From positions 560,001 to 624,000 of the forward strand of contig NC_064038.1 of the NCBI RefSeq assembly GCF_932526225.1: a stretch of DNA of 64,000 bases, read 5' to 3'. A program made the translations under genes and the position numbers. The notes beneath the pieces are model-generated. The model saw nothing but the letters and a program-made list of their open reading frames with translations. It was not told the origin of the DNA and ran no database searches. Origin of the DNA: Nematostella vectensis (taxonomy: Eukaryota > Cnidaria > Anthozoa > Actiniaria > Edwardsiidae). The stretch's first letter is position 1, and each line of letters starts with the position of its first letter. Shown here one piece after another: positions 14,067 to 24,097 of this stretch.

Positions 14067-16067
14067 TACACATATAGAACTTGTAATGAAACGAAAGAAA
14101 ATATATATATATGCAGTCAAACAACAGAATTGCATGATAACCTTGAATATATTGAATAAAGGACTGCAAAAAACATCTTTTGTACTAGTTGCTTGAATTG
14201 ACCATTGGCTATTTTTAGCTGAATTCCCCTCCCCCTCTAAAAAGGAAAATAATAATAATAATAATAGAAGAAAACTAAAAAGAAAACAAATACAACAGAG
14301 ACCCCCACCAACAATTTTGATTTTTTTTACTTTCCTTTAAAAGGGGAGTGTCATGGTTAAGAGATTTGCAATAGCTCTAGAGCCCTGACACAATGAACTT
14401 CAGTGAAATTCTAATACTGACTTATGAGCTTTTGGTACATGTGGGAGACTTTAAACAAAACAAAAAAAATGACCACAAACTGTCCATTAAAATAGTTTTC
14501 TATATAATATTGCATATTATTTAATAAGGTATTGACAGCTTTTAAAAAGTTCAACTGTTTGTAGACACTTAAAAGCCTACAATAAACACTGACTCCAGAC
14601 ATGCGCAGTACTATGCTGCTGCCCCTTTAAAGTAAAATACAGCTTTACTTAGTCAGCGTAGACAATATTGTGGATTTTGGCAATATTTTAATATGAATAT
14701 GTCAATATTCTCCCCCCTTACGTCTTTATTTCTATTTATTTTATGCTTTTCACATGATACCAAAACAGCGTCTTTTTTCTTCGCTAATTTGATGTCATGT
14801 ACACAATAAAAGAGATGCGCCCGTGCGCATGGCGAGTCCCCAAGGGACCCAAGACGCCCAAATAGACCTCTATTTTTTGTCATCCACAATCTCGGCGAGC
14901 TGTGCGTGGCGTAACCGTATTACAGGCCTGGGATCCTGGTTATTGTCCTCCCCATTAATGCGCGGGTTGGGATAACCTTGCAAGAGTGTTGTACAGCATA
15001 TTCGCTCGGAAATATCGGTGCTTGGGGCCTTCGGGTTCTTTACAGCCTTCCGTAAAAGCCTTGTGCTGCCATACCGATTGGGTAATCCGTATGTATGGTT
15101 TCCGTTTTGTTCTTCAGACCGGGTTCGATCCCAGGACAATGGGCTTTTTTTTTTAATTCGTTTTTTTTTCTTTGTGCTGGACTTCCTTAATCCTGATAGG
15201 TTTTGCGCAAAAATAAAAAAAAAGTGAGTTTGCAAAATAAGCTTGCTAGATTTATTGATTATATGTATTCAATTTGTTCCTAGGAAGTTAACAAAAAACA
15301 CAAAGCAAAGAGTTTGAGGAAGTAAACAAGTATGTGAACTTTAATGTTCTATTTGAAGGGGTGCATTTTGTACAGGGAAGCATACATAGAATGCTTAACT
15401 GGTGGAGAGGGAAGAGGTAAAAGTTTATTGAGCATAATTTCAACAATAGCAGGGGGAAGAGAGGGGCACTCTCTTCATACAATATTGCAGTTGTTACCTA
15501 TTTTTAAATAAGTTTGTAACATGTCTTTGTTTATTAAGCAAGGTCTATTTCTGAGACAAGCAAACTCAAGTAAGGCTGTTGAAATAACAGGTGAGTGTTA
15601 AAAGAAAAACAATTATCTGATTAGAAAACTACTGTAGATTCCTTTGCACCAAAATAAGAACAAACTTCATTTTGTTTGTTATTTATGAGGAACGAGATGA
15701 GCTCTACAAAGCCATAAAGAAATATGTATTGCTCATCTAAATTATACAAGTAAATGATAATATTAAAAAAGAACTACTGTAAGTAATTAGAGTGGTTTTC
15801 ATTAACCCGTGAAACAAAGTGTGATAGTTAAACGGTAATAGTTAGTAAAACACAAAAAAGAACAATAGAATCAGATCACCACAAAGTGTAATACGCTAAA
15901 GCGTAGTTCACGGGTTAATGAAGGTTTTGACATTTCAACCTTACGTCCCTATGAAAGTAATGCCTAATATCGAGTGCCCTACAGTAAGTGTTTTGCAGTC
16001 AAGTTGTTTTCTGTTAGTAGGTAAAAAAATATTCTAAATAATAGTAATCATAGCTATGGTCACCACT
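14067..16067 (+). repeat. Array unit 8 (copy of unit 6)
   Basis: Near copy of unit 6 through most of its length. It departs from unit 6 towards the 3' end (aagaactactg and tacgtccctatg), which places the end of the duplicated block in that region. A box 14907-14917, B box 15122-15132, T10 15145-15154. Confidence 0.95.
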
Positions 16068-16103
16068 TACACATATAGAACTTGTAATGAAAAGAAAGAA
16101 AAA

Positions 16104-16115
16104 ATATATATATAT
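16104..16115 (+). repeat. (AT)n microsatellite at the start of the unit
   Basis: Alternating AT tract of 12 bp here, with a variable length in every unit (up to 32 bp in unit 4). It is one of the main sources of unit-length variation. Confidence 0.9.
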
Positions 16116-16171
16116 GCAGTCAAACAACAGAATTGCATGATAACCTTGAATATATTGAATAAAGGACTGCA
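16115..16171. repeat. 7 bp inverted repeat, TGCAGTC / GACTGCA
   Basis: Perfect 7 bp arms at 16115-16121 and 16165-16171 enclose 43 bp of AT-rich DNA. The right arm is lost in units 14 and 16 (gactcca) and the left arm in unit 20, so I would not assign a function. Confidence 0.5.
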
Positions 16172-16249
16172 AAAAACATCTTTTGTACTAGTTGCTTGAA
16201 TTGACCCTTGGCTATTTTTAGCTGAATTCCCCTCCCCCTCTAAAAAAGA

Positions 16250-16276
16250 AAATAATAATAATAATAATAATAATAG
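16250..16276 (+). repeat. (AAT)n microsatellite
   Basis: Trinucleotide AAT tract, usually 6-8 repeats per unit. It has expanded to 15 repeats in unit 29 (61738-61782). Confidence 0.9.
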
Positions 16277-16825
16277 AAGAAAACTAAAAAGAAAACAAAT
16301 ACAACAGAGACCCCCACCAACAATTTTGATTTTTTTTTACTTTCCTTTAAAAGGGGAGTGTCATGGTTAAGAGATTTGCAATAGCTCTAGAGCCCTGACA
16401 CAATGAACTTCAGTGAAATTCTAATACTGACTTATGAGCTTTTGGTACATGTGGGAGACTTTAAACAAAACAAAAAAAAATTACCACAAACTGTCCATTA
16501 ACATAGTTTTCTATATAATATTGCATATTATTTAATAAGGTATTGACAGCTTTTAAAAAGTTCAACTGTTTGTAGACACTTAAAAGCCTACAATAAACAC
16601 TGACTCCAGACATGCGCAGTACTATGCTGCTGCCCCTTTAAAGTAAAATACAGCTTTACTTAGTCAGCGTAGACAATATTGTGGATTTTGGCAATATTTT
16701 AATATGAATATGTCAATATTCTCCCCCCTTACGTCTTTATTTCTATTTATTTTATGCTTTTCACATGATACCAAAACAGCGTCTTTTTTCTTCGCTAATT
16801 TGATGTCATGTACACAATAAAAGAG

Positions 16826-16841
16826 ATGCGCCCGTGCGCAT
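16826..16841. other. Hairpin ATGCGC-CCGT-GCGCAT at the 5' edge of the GC-rich island
   Basis: Perfect 6 bp arms with a 4-base loop. In most units it is followed within 5 bp by a second hairpin, GTCCC-CAA-GGGAC. The second hairpin is broken in units carrying the gagacc haplotype, this one included. Unit 27 breaks the first hairpin (gcacat). It lies about 80 bp upstream of the A box, so outside the predicted Pol III transcript. Confidence 0.5.
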
Positions 16842-16917
16842 GGCGAGTCCCCAAGAGACCCAAGACGCCCAAATAGACCTCTATTTTTTGTCATCCACAA
16901 TCTCGGCGAGCTGTGCG

Positions 16918-16928
16918 TGGCGTAACCG
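16918..16928 (+). promoter_or_regulatory. Pol III A box (TGGCGTAACCG)
   Basis: Fits the TRGYNNARNNG consensus at all constrained positions. It is unchanged in every other complete unit except unit 7, where TGGCTTAACCG also fits. Confidence 0.5.
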
Positions 16929-17084
16929 TATTACAGGCCTGGGATCCTGGTTATTGTCCTCCCCATTAATGCGCGGGTTGGGATAACCTTGCAAGAGTGT
17001 TGTACAGCATATTCGCTCGGAAATATCGGTGCTTGGGGCCTTCGGGTTCTTTACAGCCTTCCGTAAAAGCCTTGTGCTGCCATA

Positions 17085-17154
17085 CCGATTGGGTAATCCG
17101 TATGTATGGTTTCCGTTTTGTTCTTCAGACCGGGTTCGATCCAAGGCCAATGGG
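17085..17154 (+). other. tRNA-like 3' module inside the island
   Basis: A second, imperfect A-box match (TGGGTAATCCG, 17090-17100, 10 of 11) lies 43 bp before the B box, close to the spacing of a real tRNA gene. Bases around the B box can form a T-arm (ccggg, loop TTCGATC, ccagg: 4 of 5 pairs in most units, 3 of 5 in this haplotype). ccgattgg (17085-17092) can pair with ccaatggg (17147-17154) at 7 of 8 positions like an acceptor stem. I see no convincing anticodon arm and the D-stem is poor, so this is at most a tRNA relic or tRNA-derived head, not a working tRNA gene. Confidence 0.3.
17133..17143 (+). promoter_or_regulatory. Pol III B box (GGTTCGATCCA; GGTTCGATCCC in most units)
   Basis: Ten of eleven positions match GGTTCRANYCC here. 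The last base is C in most units, giving a perfect match. Unit 11 has a further change (GGTTCGATACA). Confidence 0.5.
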
Positions 17155-17155
17155 C

Positions 17156-17165
17156 TTTTTTTTTT
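17156..17165 (+). terminator. T-run, candidate Pol III terminator
   Basis: Ten T residues start 12 bp after the B box, about where a tRNA gene would terminate. A second T run (17172-17181) follows as a possible back-up. Length varies from 9 to 15 T between units but never drops below 9. Confidence 0.5.
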
Positions 17166-17390
17166 AATTCGTTTTTTTTTTCTTTGTGCTGGACTTCCTT
17201 AATCCTGATAGGTTTTGCGCAAAAATAATAAAAAAAGTGAGTTTGCAAAATAAGCTTGCTAGATTTATTGATTATATGTATTCAATTTGTTCCTAGGAAG
17301 TTAACAAAAAACACAAAGCAAAGAGTTTGAGGAAGTAAACAAGTATGTGAACTTTAATGTTCTATTTGAAGGGGTGCATTTTGTACAGGG

Positions 17391-17409
17391 AAGCATACAT
17401 AGAATGCTT
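17391..17409. repeat. Short inverted repeat AAGCAT / ATGCTT
   Basis: Perfect 6 bp arms separated by 7 bp. Conserved between units, with no known role. Confidence 0.4.
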
Positions 17410-17468
17410 AACTGGTGGAGAGGGAAGAGGTAAAAGTTTATTGAGCATAATTTCAACAATAGCAGGGG

Positions 17469-17489
17469 GAAGAGAGGGGCACTCTCTTC
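17469..17489. repeat. Hairpin GAAGAGAG-GGGCA-CTCTCTTC
   Basis: Perfect 8 bp arms with a 5-base loop, found in nearly all units (unit 2 has one arm mutated). It is the strongest simple stem-loop of the unit. It does not match the histone 3' stem-loop and no T run follows it, so I assign no function. Confidence 0.5.
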
Positions 17490-17707
17490 ATACAATATTG
17501 CAGTTGTTACCTATTATTAAATAAGTTTGTAACATGTCTTTGTTTATTAAGCAAGGTCTATTTCTGAGACAAGCAAACTCAAGTAAGGCTGTTGAAATAA
17601 CAGGTGAGTGTTAAAAGAAAAACAATTATCTGATTAGAAAACTACTGTAGATTCCTTTGCACCAAAATAAGAACAAACTTCATTTTGTTTGTTATTTATG
17701 AGGAACG

Positions 17708-17751
17708 AGATGAGCTCTACAAGGCTATAAAGAAATATGTATTGCTCATCT
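17708..17751. repeat. 8 bp inverted repeat AGATGAGC / GCTCATCT
   Basis: Perfect arms at 17708-17715 and 17744-17751 around 28 bp of AT-rich DNA. Unit 3 has one mismatched arm (agataagc). Confidence 0.4.
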
Positions 17752-17810
17752 AAATTATACAAGTAAATGATAATATTAAAAAAGAACTACTGTAAGTAAT
17801 TAGAGTGGTT

Positions 17811-17935
17811 TTCATTAACCCGTGAAACAAAGTGTGATAGTTAAACGGTAATAGTTAGTAAAACACAAAAAAGAACAATAGAATCAGATCACCACAAAGT
17901 GTAATACGCTAAAGCGTAGTTCACGGGTTAATAAA
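17811..17935. mobile_element. MITE-like inverted-repeat element, ~125 bp
   Basis: The left end reads TTCATTAACCCGTGAA and the right end is its reverse complement: all 16 bp in units ending aatgaa, 15 of 16 here (aataaa). Both sides are flanked by GGTT (17807-17810 and 17936-17939), as a 4 bp target duplication would be. Inside, near the right end, is the palindrome TACGCT-AA-AGCGTA (17905-17918). There is no coding capacity. Because it sits at the same place in every unit, it was present before the array expanded. The GGTT match could be chance, so the mobile origin is a guess. Confidence 0.35.
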
Positions 17936-18080
17936 GGTTTTGACATTTCAACCTTACGTCCACATGAAAGTAATGCCTAATATCGAGTGCCCTACAGTAA
18001 GTGTTTTGCAGTCAAGTTGTTTTCTGTTAGTAGGTAAAAAAATATTCTAAATAATAGTAATCATAGCTATGGTCACCACT

Positions 18081-20084
18081 TACACATATAGAACTTGTAA
18101 TGAAAAGAAAGAAAATATATATATATATGCAGTCAAACAACAGAATTGCATGATAACCTTGAATATATTGAATAAAGGACTGCAAAAAACATCTTTTGTA
18201 CTAGTTGCTTGAATTGACCATTGGCTATTTTTAGCTGAATTCCCCTCCCCCTCTAAAAAAGAAAATAATAATAATAATAATATAAGAAAACTAAAACGAA
18301 AACAAATACAACAGAGACCCCCACCAACAATTTTGATTTTTTTTACTTTCCTTTAAAAGGGGAGTGTCATGGTTAAGAGATTTGCAATAGCTCTAGAGCC
18401 CTGACACAATGAACTTCAGTGAAATTCTAATACTGACTTATGAGCTTTTGGTACATGTGGGAGACTTTAAACAAAACAAAAAAAATGACCACAAACTGTC
18501 CATTAAAATAGTTTTCTATATAATATTGCATATTATTTAATAAGGTATTGACAGCTTTTAAAAAGTTCAACTGTTTGTAGACACTTAAAAGCCTACAATA
18601 AACACTGACTCCAGACATGCGCAGTACTATGCTGCTGCCCCTTTAAAGTAAAATACAGCTTTACTTAGTCAGCGTAGACAATATTGTGGATTTTGGCAAT
18701 ATTTTAATATGAATATTTCAATATTCTCCCCCCTTACGTCTTTATTTCTATTTATTTTATGCTTTTCACATGATACCAAAACAGCGTCTTTTTTCTTCGC
18801 TAATTTGATGTCATGTACACAATAAAAGAGATGCGCCCGTGCGCATGGCGAGTCCGCAAGAGACCCAAGACGCCCAAATAGACCTCTATTTTTTGTCATC
18901 CACAATCTCGGCGAGCTGTGCGTGGCGTAACCGTATTACAGGCCTGGGATCCTGGTTATTGTCCTCCCCATTAATGCGCGGGTTGGGATAACCTTGCAAG
19001 AGTGTTGTACAGCATATTCGCTCGGAAATATCGGTGCTTGGGGCCTTCGGGTTCTTTACAGCCTTCCGTAAAAGCCTTGTGCTGCCATACCGATTGGGTA
19101 ATCCGTATGTATGGTTTCCGTTTTGTTCTTCAGACCGGGTTCGATCCAAGGCCAATGGGCTTTTTTTTTTAATTCTTTTTTTTTTCTTTGTGCTGGACTT
19201 CCTTAATCCTGATAGGTTTTGCGCAAAAATAATAAAAAAAGTGAGTTTGCAAAATAAGCTTGCTAGATTTATTGATTATATGTATTCAATTTGTTCCTAG
19301 GAAGTTAACAAAAAACACAAAGCAAAGAGTTTGAGGAAGTAAACAAGTATGTGAACTTTAATGTTCTATTTGAAGGGGTGCATTTTGTACAGGGAAGCAT
19401 ACATAGAATGCTTAACTGGTGGAGAGGGAAGAGGTAAAAGTTTATTGAGCATAATTTCAACAATAGCAGGGGGAAGAGAGGGGCACTCTCTTCATACAAT
19501 ATTGCAGTTGTTACCTATTATTAAATAAGTTTGTAACATGTCTTTGTTTATTAAGCAAGGTCTATTTCTGAGACAAGCAAACTCAAGTAAGGCTGTTGAA
19601 ATAACAGGTGAGTGTTAAAAGAAAAACAATTATCTGATTAGAAAACTACTGTAGATTCCTTTGCACCAAAATAAGAACAAACTTCATTTTGTTTGTTATT
19701 TATGAGGAACGAGATGAGCTCTACAAGGCCATAAAGAAATATGTATTGCTCATCTAAATTATACAAGTACATGATAATATTAAAAAAGAACTACTGTAAG
19801 TAATTAGAGTGGTTTTCATTAACCCGTGAAACAAAGTGTGATAGTTAAACGGTAATAGTTAGTAAAACACAAAAAAGAACAATAGAATCAGATCACCACA
19901 AAGTGTAATACGCTAAAGCGTAGTTCACGGGTTAATAAAGGTTTTGACATTTCAACCTTACGTCCACATGAAAGTAATGCCTAATATCGAGTGCCCTACA
20001 GTAAGTGTTTTGCAGTCAAGTTGTTTTCTGTTAGTAGGTAAAAAAATATTCTAAATAATAGTAATCATAGCTATGGTCACCACT
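18081..20084 (+). repeat. Array unit 10
   Basis: Shares taaaacgaaaac and aatatttcaatattc with unit 11 only. gagacc/ccaagg island haplotype; the start of the island also has gtccgcaag. A box 18923-18933, B box 19138-19148, T10 19161-19170. Confidence 0.95.
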
Positions 20085-22088
20085 TACACATATAGAACTT
20101 GTAATGAAAAGAAAGAAAATATATATATATATGCAGTCAAACAACAGAATTGCATGATAACCTTGAATATATTGAATAAAGGACTGCAAAAAACATCTTT
20201 TGTACTAGTTGCTTGAATTGACCATTGGCTATTTTTAGCTGAATTCCCCTCCCCCTCTAAAAAAGAAAATAATAATAATAATAATAGAAGAAAACTAAAA
20301 CGAAAACAAATACAACAGAGACCCCCACCAACAATTTTGATTTTTTTTACTTTCCTTTAAAAGGGGAGTGTCATGGTTAAGAGATTTGCAATAGCTCTAG
20401 AGCCCTGACACAATGAACTTCAGTGAAATTCTAATACTGACTTATGAGCTTTTGGTACATGTGGGAGACTTTAAACAAAACAAAAAAAATGACCACAAAC
20501 TGTCCATTAAAATAGTTTTCTATATAATATTGCATATTATTTAATAAGGTATTGACAGCTTTTAAAAAGTTCAACTGTTTGTAGACACTTAAAAGCCTAC
20601 AATAAACACTGACTCCAGACATGCGCAGTACTATGCTGCTGCCCCTTTAAAGTAAAATACAGCTTTACTTAGTCAGCGTAGACAATATTGTGGATTTTGG
20701 CAATATTTTAATATGAATATTTCAATATTCTCCCCCCTTACGTCTTTATTTCTATTTATTTTATGCTTTTCACATGATACCAAAACAGCGTCTTTTTTCT
20801 TCGCTAATTTGATGTCATGTACACAATAAAAGAGATGCGCCCGTGCGCATGGCGAGTCCCCAAGAGACCCAAGACGCCCAAATAGACCTCTATTTTTTGT
20901 CATCCACAATCTCGGCGAGCTGTGCGTGGCGTAACCGTATTACAGGCCTGGGATCCTGGTTATTGTCCTCCCCATTAATGCGCGGGTTGGGATAACCTTG
21001 CAAGAGTGTTGTACAGCATATTCGCTCGGAAATATCGGTGCTTGGGGCCTTCGGGTTCTTTACAGCCTTCCGTAAAAGCCTTGTGCTGCCATACCGATTG
21101 GGTAATCCGTATGTATGGTTTCCGTTTTGTTCTTCAGACCGGGTTCGATACAAGGCCAATGAGCTTTTTTTTTTAATTCGTTTTTTTTTCTTTGTGCTGG
21201 ACTTCCTTAATCCTGATAGGTTTTGCGCAAAAATAATAAAAAAAGTGAGTTTGCAAAATAAGCTTGCTAGATTTATTGATTATATGTATTCAATTTGTTC
21301 CTAGGAAGTTAACAAAAAACACAAAGCAAAGAGTTTGAGGAAGTAAACAAGTATGTGAACTTTAATGTTCTATTTGAAGGGGTGCATTTTGTACAGGGAA
21401 GCATACATAGAATGCTTAACTGGTGGAGAGGGAAGAGGTAAAAGTTTATTGAGCATAATTTCAACAATAGCAGGGGGAAGAGAGGGGCACTCTCTTCATA
21501 CAATATTGCAGTTGTTACCTATTATTAAATAAGTTTGTAACATGTCTTTGTTTATTAAGCAAGGTCTATTTCTGAGACAAGCAAACTCAAGTAAGGCTGT
21601 TGAAATAACAGGTGAGTGTTAAAAGAAAAACAATTATCTGATTAGAAAACTACTGTAGATTCCTTTGCACCAAAATAAGAACAAACTTCATTTTGTTTGT
21701 TATTTATGAGGAACGAGATGAGCTCTACAAAGCCATAAAGAAATATGTATTGCTCATCTAAATTATACAAGTAAATGATAATATTAAAAAAGAACTACTG
21801 TAAGTAATTAGAGTGGTTTTCATTAACCCGTGTAACAAAGTGTGATAGTTAAACGGTAATAGTTAGTAAAACACAAAAAAGAACAATAGAATCAGATCAC
21901 AACAAAGTGTAATACGCTAAAGCGTAGTTCACGGGTTAATGAAGGTTTTGACATTTCAACCTTACATCCACATGAAAGTAATGCCTAATATCGAGTGCCC
22001 TACAGTAAGTGTTTTGCAGTCAAGTTCATTTCTGTTAGTAGGTAAAAAAATATTCTAAATAATAGTAATCATAGCTATGGTCACCACT
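20085..22088 (+). repeat. Array unit 11
   Basis: Sister of unit 10. Its B box (21142-21152) is the most damaged of the array (GGTTCGATACA), and gggc before the terminator is gagc. A box 20927-20937, T10 21165-21174. Confidence 0.95.
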
Positions 22089-24097
22089 TACACATATAGA
22101 ACTTGTAATGAAAAGAAAGAAAATATATATATATATGCAGTCAAACAACAGAATTGCATGATAACCTTGAATATATTGAATAAAGGACTGCAAAAAACAT
22201 CTTTTGTACTAGTTGCTTGAATTGACCCTTGGCTATTTTTAGCTGAATTCCCCTCCCCCTCTAAAAAAGAAAATAATAATAATAATAATAATAATAGAAG
22301 AAAACTAAAAAGAAAACAAATACAACAGAGACCCCCACCAACAATTTTGATTTTTTTTTACTTTCCTTTAAAAGGGGAGTGTCATGGTTAAGAGATTTGC
22401 AATAGCTCTAGAGCCCTGACACAATGAACTTCAGTAAAATTCTAATACTGACTTATGAGCTTTTGGTACATGTGGGAGACTTTAAACAAAACAAAAAAAT
22501 GACCACAAACTGTCCATTAACATAGTTTTCTATATAATATTGCATATTATTTAATAAGGTATTGACAGCTTTTAAAAAGTTCAACTGTTTGTAGACACTT
22601 AAAAGCCTACAATAAACACTGACTCCAGACATGCGCAGTACTATGCTGCTGCCCCTTTAAAGTAAAATACAGCTTTACTTAGTCAGCGTAGACAATATTG
22701 TGGATTTTGGCAATATTTTAATATGAATATGTCAATATTCTCCCCCCTTACGTCTTTATTTCTATTTATTTTATGCTTTTCACATGATACCAAAACAGCG
22801 TCTTTTTTCTTCGCTAATTTGATGTCATGTACACAATAAAAGAGATGCGCCCGTGCGCATGGCGAGTCCCCAAGAGACCCAAGACGCCCAAATAGACCTC
22901 TATTTTTTGTCATCCACAATCTCGGCGAGCTGTGCGTGGCGTAACCGTATTACAGGCCTGGGATCCTGGTTATTGTCCTCCCCATTAATGCGCGGGTTGG
23001 GATAACCTTGCAAGAGTGTTGTACAGCATATTCGCTCGGAAATATCGGTGCTTGGGGCCTTCGGGTTCTTTACAGCCTTCCGTAAAAGCCTTGTGCTGCC
23101 ATACCGATTGGGTAATCCGTATGTATGGTTTCCGTTTTGTTCTTCAGACCGGGTTCGATCCAAGGCCAATGGGCTTTTTTTTTAATTCGTTTTTTTTTCT
23201 TTGTGCTGGACTTCCTTAATCCTGATAGGTTTTGCGCAAAAATAATAAAATAAGTGAGTTTGCAAAATAAGCTTGCTAGATTTATTGATTATATGTATTC
23301 AATTTGTTCCTAGGAAGTTAACAAAAAACACAAAGCAAAGAGTTTGAGGAAGTAAACAAGTATGTGAACTTTAATGTTCTATTTGAAGGGGTGCATTTTG
23401 TACAGGGAAGCATACATAGAATGCTTAACTGGTGGAGAGGGAAGAGGTAAAATTTTATTGAGCATAATTTCAACAATAGCAGGGGGAAGAGAGGGGCACT
23501 CTCTTCATACAATATTGCAGTTGTTACCTATTATTAAATAAGTTTGTAACATGTCTTTGTTTATTAAGCAAGGTCTATTTCTGAGACAAGCAAACTCAAG
23601 TAAGGCTGTTGAAATAACAGGTGAGTGTTAAAAGAAAAACAATTATCTGATTAGAAAACTACTGTAGATTCCTTTGCACCAAAATAAGAACAAACTTCAT
23701 TTTGTTTGTTATTTATGAGGAACGAGATGAGCTCTACAAAGCCATAAAGAAATATGTATTGCTCATCTAAATTATACAAGTAAATGATAATATTAAAAAA
23801 GAACTACTGTAAGTAATTAGAGTGGTTTTCATTAACCCGTGAAACAAAGTGTGATAGTTAAACGGTAATAGTTAGTAAAACACAAAAAAGAACAATAGAA
23901 TCAGATCACCACAAAGTGTAATACGCTAAAGCGTAGTTCACGGGTTAATAAAGGTTTTGACATTTCAACCTTACGTCCACATGAAAGTAATGCCTAATAT
24001 CGAGTGCCCTACAGTAAGTGTTTTGCAGTCAAGTTGTTTTCTGTTAGTAGGTAAAAAAATATTCTAAATAATAGTAATCATAGCTATGGTCACCACT
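22089..24097 (+). repeat. Array unit 12
   Basis: gagacc/ccaagg haplotype. A box 22937-22947, B box 23152-23162, T9 23175-23183. Has aataaaataagtgag where others have aataaaaaaagtgag. Confidence 0.95.

Larger units (their letters stand above)
16900..17159 (+). ncRNA. Candidate Pol III-transcribed RNA, ~260 nt (reference copy; present in units 1-29)
   Basis: Seen: an A box matching TRGYNNARNNG at every position (TGGCGTAACCG, 16918-16928), a B box 215 bp downstream (17133-17143) and a T10 run starting 12 bp after it. The start is inferred from the usual 12-20 bp between start site and A box. In all 29 complete units the A-B distance is exactly 215 bp, although AT, AAT and T tracts elsewhere vary. 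Most units have a perfect GGTTCRANYCC B box (GGTTCGATCCC); this unit and seven others end in A. Weak points: a 215 bp A-B spacing is much longer than in tRNA genes, and an internal TTTT about 15 bp before the B box could end transcripts early. The sequence does not look like 5S rRNA, 7SL, U1, U2, U6, RNase P or MRP RNA. A decayed tRNA-derived SINE is an alternative. Confidence 0.4.
16068..18080 (+). repeat. Array unit 9 (reference unit for sub-features)
   Basis: Used here as the reference because it is complete and typical; its sub-features are listed separately. The stretch 16276-16800 is AT-rich with no support for a gene. It holds short A and T runs and a moderately GC-rich patch around 16610-16640 (catgcgcag, ctgctgcccc). 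The stretch 17182-17390 downstream of the island is likewise AT-rich and featureless apart from T and A runs. Unit 9 carries the gagacc/ccaagg island haplotype. Confidence 0.95.

Noticed and set aside
16853-16865. GTCCC-CAA-GGGAC hairpin as a conserved RNA structure
   Set aside because: The change to gagac in eight units breaks a pair without compensation, and unit 10 breaks another.
16900-17159. 5S rRNA, 7SL, U1/U2/U6, RNase P/MRP or a functional tRNA gene
   Set aside because: I looked for the conserved cores and found none. The tRNA-like end lacks a good D-stem and anticodon arm.
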